Source: Pseudomonadota bacterium (lineage in GTDB: Bacteria > Pseudomonadota > Gammaproteobacteria > Enterobacterales > Enterobacteriaceae). From it: a DNA stretch of 7,156 nucleotides. Numbering within the stretch: position 1 is the first letter of the stretch; each line of letters opens with the position of its first letter. Under the pieces are notes generated by a model, which saw only the letters and a program-made list of their open reading frames with translations, was not told where the DNA came from and did no database searches. The DNA is taken from the NCBI GenBank assembly GCA_023425455.1, contig JAFACP010000269.1, positions 1 to 7,156 of the forward strand, in the 5' to 3' direction. Both the position numbers and the translations under genes were made by a program. Shown here in pieces: positions 1 to 7,156 of this stretch.

Positions 1-529
1 GGTTAGGCGAGGCAAAAGCATCAAAGCCATCGGCGTGCGCTTTGGTGGTGCGGTTGCCGCGATACAGGCGGTTGTTGAAAAACAGCGAGACTTCGTTGAC
101 AGGGTAGTTCGCGGCGACGTACAGGGAGTTGAGCAAATTGATCTGTCCGTCAGAGCGCAGTTCAGCCAGCGGAATTTGTGAACCGGTGACGATAACCGGT
201 TTGCTCAGGTTTTCCAGCATAAACGAGAGCGCCGAGGCGGTGAACGCCATGGTGTCGGTTCCATGCAGGATCACAAAACCATCATAGCGGTCATAATGGG
301 CTTTAATGTCATCAGCAATATGTTGCCAGTCCTCTGGCGTCATATCTGACGAGTCCATCAGCGGTTGATATTCGTGGATGGTAAAGTCAGGCATCTCCGG
401 GCGATGGAACTCAGGCATCAGCGCCAGCTGGCGCTGCAGGTGGCCGGAGACCGGAATATAGCCATTTTCTGAGCGCTGCATCCCGATGGTACCGCCGGTG
501 TAGGCGACGTAAATCGATTTCTTCTGCAT
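1..529 (-). CDS. ansA: L-asparaginase I, cytoplasmic (N-terminal part, cut by window edge)
   Basis: Type I asparaginase hydrolyses L-asparagine to aspartate and ammonia in the cytoplasm; the E. coli enzyme is a low-affinity, allosteric homotetramer of about 338 residues. Only the first 176 codons are present; the gene runs off the left edge with no internal stop. The start ATG is at 529-527, giving MQKKSIYVAYTGGTIG. All residues known to matter in E. coli AnsA that fall in the window are in place: Thr14 in TGGTIG, Thr91-Asp92 in HGTDTM, and Thr162-Lys163 in RTTKA. There is no signal peptide, which separates it from the periplasmic type II enzyme AnsB. It lies 57 bp downstream of sppA on the same strand, and the sequence before the ATG (AAGCACAAGAACCC) is only a poor Shine-Dalgarno match. 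It may be read through from sppA, but a hairpin lies between the two genes. Identification is very secure. Confidence 0.97.
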   Translation of the reverse strand, partial: MQKKSIYVAYTGGTIGMQRSENGYIPVSGHLQRQLALMPEFHRPEMPDFTIHEYQPLMDSSDMTPEDWQHIADDIKAHYDRYDGFVILHGTDTMAFTASALSFMLENLSKPVIVTGSQIPLAELRSDGQINLLNSLYVAANYPVNEVSLFFNNRLYRGNRTTKAHADGFDAFASPN

Positions 530-558
530 GATAATGGGTTCTTGTGCTTCAACGAAAC

Positions 559-581
559 GTCCCCTCGCGAGGCGAGGGGAC
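559..581 (-). terminator. Perfect 10-bp hairpin between sppA and ansA (attenuator or weak terminator)
   Basis: Read on the minus strand, GTCCCCTCGC (581-572), loop CTC, then GCGAGGGGAC (568-559) form a perfect, GC-rich 10-bp stem with a three-base loop. It begins 5 nt past the sppA stop codon (589-587). The bases that follow on the minus strand, GTTTCGTT, are moderately T-rich but not a clean U tract. It could be a partial terminator that lowers ansA transcription relative to sppA, or a structure that protects the sppA mRNA 3' end. The stem is seen directly; its role is inferred. Confidence 0.55.
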
Positions 582-586
582 ATGTG

Positions 587-2443
587 TTAACGGACGGCGC
601 CGCAGGTCAGACAAAACGCGTAACGGTTTTGCGGGTCATTAAAGGCGGCGAGCTTATCGCTTTCCGCTTTCACTACGCTTGCCGCGGCGGCAACCGGCGC
701 AGGCAGGTAAGCCTGAAGCGCTTCTGGCAGCATGGCGCGGACGGAGCCGGACATGCTGTCCAGTACCATGTCAAAGAACGACGGCTCATCCTGATAGTAG
801 TCAACATGCCACTGTTTCAGTTTTGCCAGCTCTGCGGCTTTGGCGACGGCATCGTCAAAATCACCCAGGCTATCAACCAGCCCGTTGTTTTTCGCATCCT
901 GGCCGGTCCAGACGTGTCCCTGCGCTATCTGATCTATCTGTTCCGGGGTCTGTTTACGTGAACTCGCCACCAGGCTAATAAAGCGTTTATAGCCGTTCTC
1001 GATACTGAGCTGCATCATTTCGGCGACTTCCGGCGGCAGGGACTTCGTTACCGCCACGTCCGCCAGCGGCGAGGTCGAGACGCCATCCGTATGAACGCCG
1101 AGATAATCAAGGCTGTTTTCCACGGTATTAATCACCCCAAAGATCCCGATTGAGCCGGTGAGCGTGCTGGGGTTCGCCACAATGTAGTTGGCGGGCGTCG
1201 AGATCCAGTAACCGCCGGAGGCCGCCATGCCGCCCATCGACACGACCACCGGTTTGCCCGCCTCGCGTGCGGCCGACAGCTCAGCACGGATCACCTCCGA
1301 GGCGCTGACGCTGCCGCCAGGGCTGTTGACCCGCAGCACAATCGCTTTGACCTTTGGATCCAGACGCGCATCGCGGATTTGCGCGGCCGTGGTATCACCA
1401 CCGACGTTGCCCGGCGTCTCCTGGCCGTCCATAATCGCGCCGTTAGCAAAGACGACCGCGATGCTGCCACCGTTGTCTGCCGGTTTCTTCGGCGTGTAAT
1501 CGTACAGGCTGATGGCGCTGTACTGTTTGTCTTCTTTGTTCCAGCCAAACTGTTTGCTCAGGGCTTTTTCAACCTCGGCACTGGTGCCTAACTTATCGAC
1601 CAGCTTCGCGTCGAGCGCATATTTCGCGGTATCGCCATCCACCTTACGTAGCCCGTCCAGCAGCCCGCGCGCGCCAGGGAAGACCTGCTCAGTGGTAATC
1701 TGGCGGTTAGCGGCGATGGTGGCGAGGTAGTTCTGCCACAGCTCGCCAATCCAGCGGCTGTCCGCTTCACGCGCCGCAGGCGACATATCGTCACGGATAA
1801 ACGGCTCAACGGCAGATTTGTAGGTGCCGACGCGGAAAACGTGGGTCGTGACTTTTAGCTTATCAAGCAGGGATTTGTAGTACAGACCGTTGGTGGCGAA
1901 GCCGTGCAGGTCAACCGTGCCCTGAGGGGAGAGCCAAATTTTGTTCGCGAAACTTGCCAGATAATACTGCCCCTGGGTGTAGCTATCGCCCACCGCAATC
2001 ACCGGCTTACCGCTGTCGCGGAATTCGCGCAGCGCTTTGCCGATATACTGCATCGACGGCTGGTCGGCACCGGCAAAATCTTTCAGATCGAGCACGATCC
2101 CGGTGATATTGCGATCCGCTTTGGCCTGACGAATCGCATCCACGATATCAAACAGCGAGTTTTCCTGCAGACGGTCCGAGGTGGCGCCCAGGAACTGACG
2201 GCCGAGCACGCCCAGACGGTTGCTGGTGGATGGCTTATCGACGATAACCCCGGTGATATCGAGTAACAGCGCCCCGCGAGTCGAATGCTGCGACTGATTC
2301 GCGCTGCTGATATGCAGCCAGATGCCGGCGCAGACCAGAACCAAAAAGATGAAGAACAGATTCATCACCAGCTCGCGGACGAAGTTAAGCAGTCGCCACG
2401 TCCATTTAAAGAAACCGGCAAAGATTCGCCAAAGGGTTCGCAT
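587..2443 (-). CDS. sppA: Signal peptide peptidase SppA (protease IV), 67K type
   Basis: Inner-membrane serine protease of family S49 that degrades signal peptides left in the membrane after secretion; the active part faces the periplasm. The product is 618 residues, the same length as E. coli SppA. A single hydrophobic anchor lies at about residues 25-45, after a basic and aromatic N-terminal stretch. Two tandem S49-type domains follow: the N-terminal one supplies the general base Lys209 (in RVGTYKS) and the C-terminal one the nucleophile Ser409 (in MAASGGYW). Both catalytic residues are at the E. coli positions, so the enzyme should be active. The start ATG at 2443-2441 has a strong AGGGAG ribosome site (2454-2449) with 5-nt spacing. 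It is divergent from ydjA and lies upstream of ansA on the same strand. No frameshift or truncation is seen. Confidence 0.98.
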   Translation of the reverse strand: MRTLWRIFAGFFKWTWRLLNFVRELVMNLFFIFLVLVCAGIWLHISSANQSQHSTRGALLLDITGVIVDKPSTSNRLGVLGRQFLGATSDRLQENSLFDIVDAIRQAKADRNITGIVLDLKDFAGADQPSMQYIGKALREFRDSGKPVIAVGDSYTQGQYYLASFANKIWLSPQGTVDLHGFATNGLYYKSLLDKLKVTTHVFRVGTYKSAVEPFIRDDMSPAAREADSRWIGELWQNYLATIAANRQITTEQVFPGARGLLDGLRKVDGDTAKYALDAKLVDKLGTSAEVEKALSKQFGWNKEDKQYSAISLYDYTPKKPADNGGSIAVVFANGAIMDGQETPGNVGGDTTAAQIRDARLDPKVKAIVLRVNSPGGSVSASEVIRAELSAAREAGKPVVVSMGGMAASGGYWISTPANYIVANPSTLTGSIGIFGVINTVENSLDYLGVHTDGVSTSPLADVAVTKSLPPEVAEMMQLSIENGYKRFISLVASSRKQTPEQIDQIAQGHVWTGQDAKNNGLVDSLGDFDDAVAKAAELAKLKQWHVDYYQDEPSFFDMVLDSMSGSVRAMLPEALQAYLPAPVAAAASVVKAESDKLAAFNDPQNRYAFCLTCGAVR

Positions 2444-2502
2444 GTATTCTCCCTAACCAGAAAATGACTGTTTCCGTCGCCACAGGACGGCAATGTGCGG
2501 TT

Positions 2503-2531
2503 ATCGTAATGACCCAACCGCCACTTGTCAG
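2503..2531 (-). promoter_or_regulatory. Predicted sigma70 promoter of sppA
   Basis: On the minus strand, CTGACA (2531-2526, five of six matches to the -35 consensus) is followed after exactly 17 bp by TACGAT (2508-2503, four of six matches to the -10 consensus). Transcription would start near 2496, leaving a leader of about 50 nt before the sppA ATG. That leader contains a small possible hairpin (CCGTC at 2474-2478 against GACGG at 2486-2490, 7-nt loop). Prediction by eye from consensus match and spacing; no start site is known to me. Confidence 0.5.
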
Positions 2532-2545
2532 CAGGAATCGCCTGC
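2531..2545. repeat. Short inverted repeat in the sppA/ydjA divergent region
   Basis: GCAGG (2531-2535) and CCTGC (2541-2545) form a perfect 5-bp inverted repeat around AATCG. It touches the upstream edge of the predicted sppA -35 box and lies about 65 bp before the ydjA ribosome site, so it could be an operator half-site pair. Repeats this short also occur by chance in GC-rich DNA, and I recognise no regulator that binds it. I could not find a convincing ydjA promoter in this region. Confidence 0.2.
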
Positions 2546-2610
2546 CGCGCTGTAACAAAATCTGCCGCCGTGTTAATTTTGTGAGTAAATTTCAAGACAG
2601 GAGTTAACTA

Positions 2611-3162
2611 ATGGACGCACTTGAACTGCTTGTTAACCGCCGCAGTGCTTCACGTCTGGCCGACCCCGCTCCCGCAGGAGAGCAGCTGGAAAACATTCTG
2701 CGTGCCGGAATGCGGGCGCCGGACCATGGCTCACTGCAGCCGTGGCACTTCTTTGTCATTGAAGGCGAGGGGCGCGAGCGCTTCAGCGCGCTGCTGGAAA
2801 AAGGGGCCGTTGCCGCAGGCCAGGATGAAAAAGGCATTGAAAAAGCGCGCAGCGGCCCGTTTCGCGCGCCAATGATCATCGCCGTGGTGGCAAAGTGTCG
2901 GGCCGAACATAAAGTACCGCTCTGGGAGCAGGAGATGTCCGCAGGCTGCGCGGTCATGGCGATGCAAATGGCCGCCGTCGCCCAGGGATTTAACGGCATC
3001 TGGCGCACCGGACCGCTGACTGAAAGCCCGGCGGTTCGCGACGGCTTATCCTGTGGTGAGCAGGATAAAATTGTCGGTTTCCTCTATCTCGGTACCCCGC
3101 AACTCAAAGCCTCCAGCACCATAAACGTGCCGGACACCACGCCTTTCGTCAGCCGTTTCTGA
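2611..3162 (+). CDS. ydjA: Nitroreductase-family FMN protein YdjA
   Basis: Small flavoprotein of the nitroreductase superfamily, expected to be a dimer binding FMN and to reduce substrates with NAD(P)H in the cytoplasm; the natural substrate of YdjA is not established as far as I know. The 183-residue product matches the E. coli YdjA length. The N-terminal NRRSASR motif (residues 9-15) carries the conserved basic and serine FMN-phosphate contacts. [12 protein letters not shown] (36-47) and the C-terminal [11 protein letters not shown] (156-166) are further family signatures. The start ATG has an AGGAG site at 2599-2603 with 7-nt spacing. It is the first gene of a co-directional ydjA-selD-topB group and is divergent from sppA. 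YdjA is among the smallest nitroreductases, lacking the extra helices of NfsA or NfsB; family assignment is firm, substrate unknown. Confidence 0.95.
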   Translation: MDALELLVNRRSASRLADPAPAGEQLENILRAGMRAPDHGSLQPWHFFVIEGEGRERFSALLEKGAVAAGQDEKGIEKARSGPFRAPMIIAVVAKCRAEHKVPLWEQEMSAGCAVMAMQMAAVAQGFNGIWRTGPLTESPAVRDGLSCGEQDKIVGFLYLGTPQLKASSTINVPDTTPFVSRF

Positions 3163-3175
3163 TAACCCGCGCTAA

Positions 3176-3216
3176 ACTGTCTGGATTCTGAACAACCGCT
3201 GCAGAATTCAGACAGT
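3176..3216 (+). terminator. Long hairpin after ydjA (terminator, attenuator or processing site ahead of selD)
   Basis: ACTGTCTGGATTCTG (3176-3190) pairs with CAGAATTCAGACAGT (3202-3216) across an 11-nt loop. In RNA this is a continuous 15-bp stem with one G-U wobble. It begins 13 nt after the ydjA stop codon. The downstream bases CATACTTACCTCTTT are pyrimidine-rich without an unbroken U run, so a strong intrinsic terminator is not clear. It may set the ratio of ydjA to selD-topB transcript or mark an RNase cleavage or 3'-end protection site. Structure seen, role inferred. Confidence 0.55.
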
Positions 3217-3240
3217 CATACTTACCTCTTTATGGAATGA

Positions 3241-3255
3241 GCGCTACCATAGCGC
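3241..3255 (+). promoter_or_regulatory. Small perfect hairpin just upstream of the selD ribosome site
   Basis: GCGCTA (3241-3246) and TAGCGC (3250-3255) form a perfect 6-bp inverted repeat around CCA, ending 12 nt before the AGGAG of selD. It could be a leader stem affecting ribosome access, or a protein-binding palindrome in DNA. I found no convincing promoter in this leader: TACCAT at 3245-3250 is a four-of-six -10 match but has only a poor -35 partner. Confidence 0.3.
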
Positions 3256-3267
3256 GATTGCAATGAC

Positions 3268-3272
3268 AGGAG
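3268..3272 (+). promoter_or_regulatory. Ribosome binding site that decides the selD start
   Basis: AGGAG directly abuts a first in-frame ATG at 3273 (no spacing) but stands 6 nt before a second ATG at 3279. Initiation needs a gap of several bases, so the second ATG is the real start. That choice also gives a 347-residue protein, the E. coli SelD length as I recall it. Confidence 0.85.
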
Positions 3273-3278
3273 ATGTCC

Positions 3279-4322
3279 ATGAGCGAGCAAACCATTCGTT
3301 TAACGCAATACAGCCACGGAGCCGGTTGCGGTTGTAAAATTTCCCCGAAAGTGCTGGAGACCATTCTGCACAGTGAACAGGCGAAGTTTGTCGACCCGAA
3401 CCTGCTTGTCGGTAACGAAACGCGTGACGATGCGGCGGTGTATGACTTAGGCAACGGCACCAGCATTATCAGCACCACTGACTTCTTTATGCCGATTGTC
3501 GATAACCCGTTCGACTTCGGACGCATCGCGGCCACCAACGCCATCAGCGATATCTTCGCCATGGGCGGCAAGCCGATTATGGCGATCGCCATTCTGGGCT
3601 GGCCGATCAACACCCTCGCGCCAGACATTGCCCGCGAGGTGATTGAGGGAGGACGCTTTGCCTGCCAGCAGGCGGGGATCGCGCTGGCCGGGGGACACTC
3701 CATTGATGCCCCGGAGCCGATTTTCGGCCTGGCCGTCACGGGTGTCGTGCCTACCGAGCGCGTTAAGCGTAACAGCACCGCGCAGGCCGGCTGCAAACTG
3801 TTCCTCACCAAACCGCTGGGCATTGGCGTACTCACGACCGCTGAGAAAAAATCGCTGCTTAAGCCTGAACACGCCGGGCTGGCGACGGAGGTGATGTGCC
3901 AGATGAACCTCGCCGGTGCCGCATTTGCCAGTATCGACGGCGTGAAAGCGATGACCGACGTGACCGGCTTTGGTCTGCTTGGCCACCTGAGCGAAGTGTG
4001 TCAGGGGGCCGGCGTGCAGGCGCAGGTGTGGTATCAGGATGTGCCAAAACTGCCCGGCGTGGAAGCCTATATCGCCCAGGGGGCGGTGCCCGGCGGCACG
4101 CAGCGAAACTTCGCCAGTTACGGCCATCTGATGGGCGAAATGCCTGACGCGTGGCGCGATCTGCTGTGCGATCCGCAAACCTCCGGCGGCCTGCTGCTGG
4201 CGGTCACCCCGGACGCAGAAGCGGATGTGCAGGCAACGGCGGCGGAATACGGCATCACGCTGACGGCGATTGGCGAGCTGGTGACCGCCCGCGGCGGCCG
4301 TCCCATGATTGAGATCCGTTAA
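3279..4322 (+). CDS. selD: Selenide, water dikinase (selenophosphate synthetase)
   Basis: Makes selenophosphate from selenide and ATP (products AMP and phosphate), the selenium donor for selenocysteinyl-tRNA via SelA and for 2-selenouridine in tRNA via SelU; cytoplasmic dimer of the AIR synthase (PurM)-like fold. With the start at 3279 the product has 347 residues. The glycine-rich N-terminal loop SHGAGCGCK places Cys17 and Lys20 at the E. coli catalytic positions, so this is the cysteine form and not one of the selenoprotein SelD variants with Sec at residue 17; no in-frame TGA occurs. DDAAVY, the following STTDFF and the GGHSID stretch are conserved metal- and nucleotide-binding segments. 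SelD follows ydjA after a 116-bp leader containing two hairpins, and its stop lies 4 bp before topB. Very secure assignment. Confidence 0.98.
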   Translation: MSEQTIRLTQYSHGAGCGCKISPKVLETILHSEQAKFVDPNLLVGNETRDDAAVYDLGNGTSIISTTDFFMPIVDNPFDFGRIAATNAISDIFAMGGKPIMAIAILGWPINTLAPDIAREVIEGGRFACQQAGIALAGGHSIDAPEPIFGLAVTGVVPTERVKRNSTAQAGCKLFLTKPLGIGVLTTAEKKSLLKPEHAGLATEVMCQMNLAGAAFASIDGVKAMTDVTGFGLLGHLSEVCQGAGVQAQVWYQDVPKLPGVEAYIAQGAVPGGTQRNFASYGHLMGEMPDAWRDLLCDPQTSGGLLLAVTPDAEADVQATAAEYGITLTAIGELVTARGGRPMIEIR

Positions 4323-4326
4323 TTCG

Positions 4327-6276
4327 ATGCGGTTGTTTATTGCCGAAAAGCCGAGCCTGGCCCGCGCCATTGCGGATGTGCTGCCTAAGCCGCATCGCAA
4401 GGGCGATGGCTTTATCGAATGCGGTAACGGCCAGGTGGTCACCTGGTGCATTGGCCACCTGCTTGAGCAGGCGCAGCCGGATGTCTACGACAGCCGCTAC
4501 GCCCGCTGGAATCTGAACGATCTGCCCATCGTGCCGGAAAAATGGCGTCTGCAACCTCGTCCGTCGGTAACCAAACAGCTCAACGTGATTAAGCGTTTTC
4601 TGCACGACGCCACGGAGGTGATCCACGCCGGTGACCCGGACCGCGAAGGGCAACTGCTGGTGGATGAAGTGCTGGATTATCTTGAGCTGGCGCCGGAAAA
4701 ACGTCAGCAGGTGCAGCGCTGCCTGATAAACGATCTCAACCCGCAGGCCGTGGAGCGTGCGATCTCCCGCCTGCGCGCCAACAGTGAGTTTATCCCGCTG
4801 TGCGTCTCGGCGCTGGCTCGCGCCCGCGCCGACTGGCTTTACGGCATCAACATGACCCGCGCCTACACCATTCTCGGGCGTAACGCCGGCTATCAGGGCG
4901 TTCTCTCCGTGGGACGCGTGCAAACGCCGGTGCTGGGGCTGGTGGTGCGTCGTGACGAGGAGATAGAAAACTTCGTCGCCAAAGATTTCTTCGACGTTAA
5001 AGCGCATATCGTCACCCCGAAAGACGAGCGGTTTATCGCCGTCTGGCAGCCAAGCGATGCCTGCGAGTCGTATCAGGACGAAGAGGGACGGCTGCTGCAT
5101 CGTCCGCTGGCAGAGCACGTGGTCAACCGCATTACCGGCCAGCCCGCCATCGTCACCAGCTATAACGATAAACGGGAATCAGAACCCGCGCCGCTGCCGT
5201 TCTCCCTCTCGGCGCTGCAGATTGACGCAGCCAAACGCTTCGGGCTTAGCGCCCAGAACGTGCTGGATATCTGCCAGAAGCTCTACGAAACGCATAAGCT
5301 GATCACCTACCCGCGTTCAGACAGCCGCTATCTGCCGGAAGAGCACTTTGCCGGTCGTCATGCGGTCATGAACGCGATCGGCGTACATGCGCCCGATCTC
5401 CTGCCGCAGGCGGCCGTCGACCCGGACAGCCATAACCGCTGCTGGGATGATAAAAAGGTGGATGCCCACCACGCCATTATCCCGACGGCCCGCGCCGGTC
5501 ACGTCAACCTGACCGACAACGAAGCGAAGGTCTATAACCTGATCGCCCGTCAGTATCTGATGCAGTTCTGCCCGGATGCCGTCTTTCGCAAATGCGTGAT
5601 TGAGCTGGAGATCGCAAAAGGCAAATTTGTCGCCAAAGCGCGTTTCCTGGCGGAAGCGGGCTGGCGCGCGCTGCTGGGCAATAAGGAGCGTGACGAAGAG
5701 AACGACGGAACGCCGCTGCCGGTGGTCGCGAAAGAGGATGAGCTATTGTGTGAGAGAGGCGAAGTGGTTGAGCGTCAGACTCAGCCCCCGCGCCATTTCA
5801 CCGATGCAACGCTGCTCTCCGCGATGACCGGGATCGCCCGTTTCGTTCAGGATAAAGATCTGAAAAAGATCCTGCGCGCCACCGACGGGCTGGGTACGGA
5901 AGCGACGCGCGCGGGCATTATCGAGCTGCTGTTTAAGCGCGGCTTTCTGACCAAGAAAGGGCGCTATATCCATTCAACCGATCCGGGGCGCGCGTTGATC
6001 CATTCACTACCGGAGCTGGCGGCGAGGCCGGACATGACGGCGCACTGGGAATCGGTACTGACGCAAATCAGCGAAAAACAGTGCCGCTATCAGGACTTTA
6101 TGCAGCCGCTGGTGGGCACCCTGTATCAGCTGATTGACCAGGCGCGGAACACGCCAGTCAGACAGTTCAGGGGCATGGTGGCTCCCGGTAGCGGAGCGAA
6201 GAAACCGGCTTCCAGGAAGCGTACGGGAAGGAAACCGCGCGGCGAAGGTAACACCCCGGCAGCGCCGGCTTCCTGA
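4327..6276 (+). CDS. topB: DNA topoisomerase III
   Basis: Type IA topoisomerase that cuts and passes single strands, chiefly decatenating replication and recombination intermediates, often with RecQ. From the ATG at 4327 the product has 649 residues; E. coli TopB has 653. The TOPRIM domain opens with [10 protein letters not shown] (Glu7) and holds the acidic triad in HAGDPDREG (Asp103, Asp105, Glu107). The active-site tyrosine is Tyr328 in LITYPRSD, at the E. coli position. An acidic stretch at about residues 240-256 matches the decatenation loop region. Residues from about 620 form a basic, low-complexity tail ([15 protein letters not shown]) that differs from the E. coli tail, as is usual for this end. 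A TTG at 4309 is in frame but overlaps selD and is unlikely. There is no Shine-Dalgarno near 4327; with selD ending at 4322, translation probably depends on coupling to selD. Confidence 0.98.
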   Translation: MRLFIAEKPSLARAIADVLPKPHRKGDGFIECGNGQVVTWCIGHLLEQAQPDVYDSRYARWNLNDLPIVPEKWRLQPRPSVTKQLNVIKRFLHDATEVIHAGDPDREGQLLVDEVLDYLELAPEKRQQVQRCLINDLNPQAVERAISRLRANSEFIPLCVSALARARADWLYGINMTRAYTILGRNAGYQGVLSVGRVQTPVLGLVVRRDEEIENFVAKDFFDVKAHIVTPKDERFIAVWQPSDACESYQDEEGRLLHRPLAEHVVNRITGQPAIVTSYNDKRESEPAPLPFSLSALQIDAAKRFGLSAQNVLDICQKLYETHKLITYPRSDSRYLPEEHFAGRHAVMNAIGVHAPDLLPQAAVDPDSHNRCWDDKKVDAHHAIIPTARAGHVNLTDNEAKVYNLIARQYLMQFCPDAVFRKCVIELEIAKGKFVAKARFLAEAGWRALLGNKERDEENDGTPLPVVAKEDELLCERGEVVERQTQPPRHFTDATLLSAMTGIARFVQDKDLKKILRATDGLGTEATRAGIIELLFKRGFLTKKGRYIHSTDPGRALIHSLPELAARPDMTAHWESVLTQISEKQCRYQDFMQPLVGTLYQLIDQARNTPVRQFRGMVAPGSGAKKPASRKRTGRKPRGEGNTPAAPAS

Positions 6277-6281
6277 AGATC

Positions 6282-6309
6282 AGGACAGCGCGACCCGCGG
6301 CGCTGCCCT
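6282..6309. terminator. Imperfect hairpin in the topB/gdhA convergent junction (possible bidirectional terminator)
   Basis: The 38 bp between the topB stop (6274-6276) and the gdhA stop (6317-6315) hold an inverted repeat: AGGACAGCGC (6282-6291) against GCGCTGCCCT (6300-6309), 8-nt loop, one A/C mismatch. A GC-rich stem shared by two converging genes fits a two-way terminator, but no T-run follows on either strand, so termination may be weak or depend on Rho. Confidence 0.4.
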
Positions 6310-6314
6310 CAGAC

Positions 6315-7156
6315 TCAGATAACCCCTTGTCCCAGCATCGCATCGGCCACTTTTACAAACCCGGCAATATTGGCGCCGCGCACGTAGTTGGTGTGCTGCG
6401 CCTCGCCGCCGTATTGCACGCAGGCCTGGTGAATATCCAGCATGATGTGGTGTAAACGGGCGTCCACTTTTTCCGCTTTCCAGCTGAGCCGCGCGGCGTT
6501 TTGCGCCATCTCCAGACCTGAGGTCGCTACGCCGCCTGCGTTGGCCGCTTTCCCCGGCGCAAACAGCACACCAGCCTGCTGGAGCAGGTCGGTCGCCTCG
6601 ATGGTGGTGGGCATATTGGCCCCCTCGGCAACCGCCCTGACGCCATTGGCGATCAACAAACGTGCGGCGTCGGCGTTGAGCTCATTTTGCGTGGCGCACG
6701 GCAGGGCAATATCCACCGGCACCGACCACGGCTGTTGACCTTCGAGATAGGTTAACCCCAGCTCCCGGGCATAGTCGGCTATGCGGCCGTCGCGGCTGGA
6801 TTTGATCTCGCAAAGGCGCGCCAGCTTCTCTGCCGTGAAGCCTGCGTCATCGACCACTGTGCCGGCGGAGTCAGAGGCGGTGACCACCCGGGCGCCAAGC
6901 TGCATCGCTTTCTCAATGGCATATTGCGCCACGTTACCGGAGCCAGAGACCGCCACCCGCATCCCTTCAAAACCCAGACCATGACGCTTAAGCATGGCAT
7001 CGGTGAAATAGATAAGACCATATCCGGTGGCTTCAGGGCGGATCAGACTGCCGCCGAAAGCAAGCCCCTTCCCGGTGAAGACGCTGGCGCTGTTGTTGGC
7101 CAGTTTTTTCATCATCCCGGCCATAAAGCCAACTTCACGCCCGCCCACGCCAATAT
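6315..7156 (-). CDS. gdhA: NADP-specific glutamate dehydrogenase (C-terminal part, cut by window edge)
   Basis: Catalyses reductive amination of 2-oxoglutarate with ammonia and NADPH to glutamate; cytoplasmic hexamer, about 447 residues in E. coli. The reading frame is open to the right edge, so the GTG at 7148-7146 is an internal valine codon (in DIGVGGREVG), not a start. About 280 C-terminal residues are present, from about residue 168 if the full length is 447. They contain the end of the substrate domain, RPEATGYG, the Rossmann dinucleotide loop VSGSGNVAQYA, the following ASDSAG segment at the cofactor 2'-phosphate side (consistent with NADP), and NAGGVATSGLEM near the active-site cleft. 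The catalytic lysines of the N-terminal domain lie outside the window. The gene converges on topB with 38 bp between stops. No promoter can be seen because the 5' end is missing. Confidence 0.97.
   Translation of the reverse strand, partial: IGVGGREVGFMAGMMKKLANNSASVFTGKGLAFGGSLIRPEATGYGLIYFTDAMLKRHGLGFEGMRVAVSGSGNVAQYAIEKAMQLGARVVTASDSAGTVVDDAGFTAEKLARLCEIKSSRDGRIADYARELGLTYLEGQQPWSVPVDIALPCATQNELNADAARLLIANGVRAVAEGANMPTTIEATDLLQQAGVLFAPGKAANAGGVATSGLEMAQNAARLSWKAEKVDARLHHIMLDIHQACVQYGGEAQHTNYVRGANIAGFVKVADAMLGQGVI

Noticed and set aside
582..615. Possible ansA promoter at the end of sppA (TTGTCT, 17 bp, GTTAAC on the minus strand)
   Set aside because: Spacing is right, but only four of six and three of six bases match consensus, and the -10 lies against the hairpin; not better than chance.
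542..961. 139-codon plus-strand frame covering the sppA/ansA junction
   Set aside because: Overlaps the sppA 3' end antisense and includes the intergenic hairpin; its sequence resembles no known protein.
1904..2266. 120-codon plus-strand frame inside sppA
   Set aside because: Antisense to the catalytically intact sppA, with no domain or convincing start signal.
2525..2600. Plus-strand promoter for ydjA using TTGTCA at 2525-2530
   Set aside because: The nearest -10-like hexamer (TGTAAC, 2551-2556) is 20 bp away, too far for a normal sigma70 promoter; no other acceptable pair was found.
3279..3340. Selenocysteine codon or SECIS element in selD
   Set aside because: The residue-17 codon is TGC (Cys), not TGA, so no recoding is needed.
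3447..4451. 334-codon open frame on the minus strand opposite selD and the start of topB
   Set aside because: Lies entirely antisense to two confidently identified genes; long antisense frames are common opposite GC-rich genes. Its product is rich in His, Arg and Gln with no recognisable domain, and no ribosome site stands out.
4255..5118. 287-codon open frame on the minus strand opposite topB
   Set aside because: Antisense shadow of topB, with no family resemblance and the same composition bias as other shadows.
1..7156. Novel mobile, defence or phage-related system
   Set aside because: All the coding sequence is accounted for by six conserved housekeeping genes in their usual order; no integrase, transposase, tRNA, direct-repeat array or composition break was seen.

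Overview
This is an ordinary chromosomal segment of an enterobacterium, most like Enterobacter and its relatives. Five of the six proteins are close to what I recall of their Escherichia coli K-12 counterparts, often identical over long runs (TopB residues 1-52, SelD residues 10-60), and codon third positions are GC-rich. The genus is an inference; nothing in the window is diagnostic of a species.

Layout from left to right. (1) Minus strand: the first 176 codons of ansA (cytoplasmic L-asparaginase I), running off the left edge. (2) Minus strand: complete sppA (signal peptide peptidase / protease IV), 57 bp upstream of ansA and separated from it by a perfect 10-bp hairpin. (3) A 167-bp divergent intergenic region with a good sigma70-like promoter for sppA. 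(4) Plus strand: ydjA (small FMN nitroreductase), selD (selenophosphate synthetase, Cys-17 form) and topB (DNA topoisomerase III), all co-directional. A 116-bp leader with two hairpins lies between ydjA and selD; selD and topB are only 4 bp apart and look translationally coupled. (5) Minus strand, convergent with topB after only 38 bp: the C-terminal ~280 codons of gdhA (NADP-dependent glutamate dehydrogenase), cut by the right edge.

The order ansA-sppA / ydjA-selD-topB / gdhA is the conserved E. coli order. The one difference I recall is that K-12 carries ynjI between topB and gdhA, and there is no room for it here. Functionally this is a housekeeping set: asparagine breakdown, membrane signal-peptide clearance, selenium donor synthesis for Sec-tRNA and selenouridine tRNA, DNA decatenation, and ammonia assimilation. 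I found no tRNA, rRNA, CRISPR array, insertion sequence, phage gene or novel multi-gene system. No gene-free stretch exceeds 300 bp. What merits a second look is in the junctions: the ydjA-selD leader hairpins, the sppA-ansA hairpin, the SD-less topB start and the short topB/gdhA junction.
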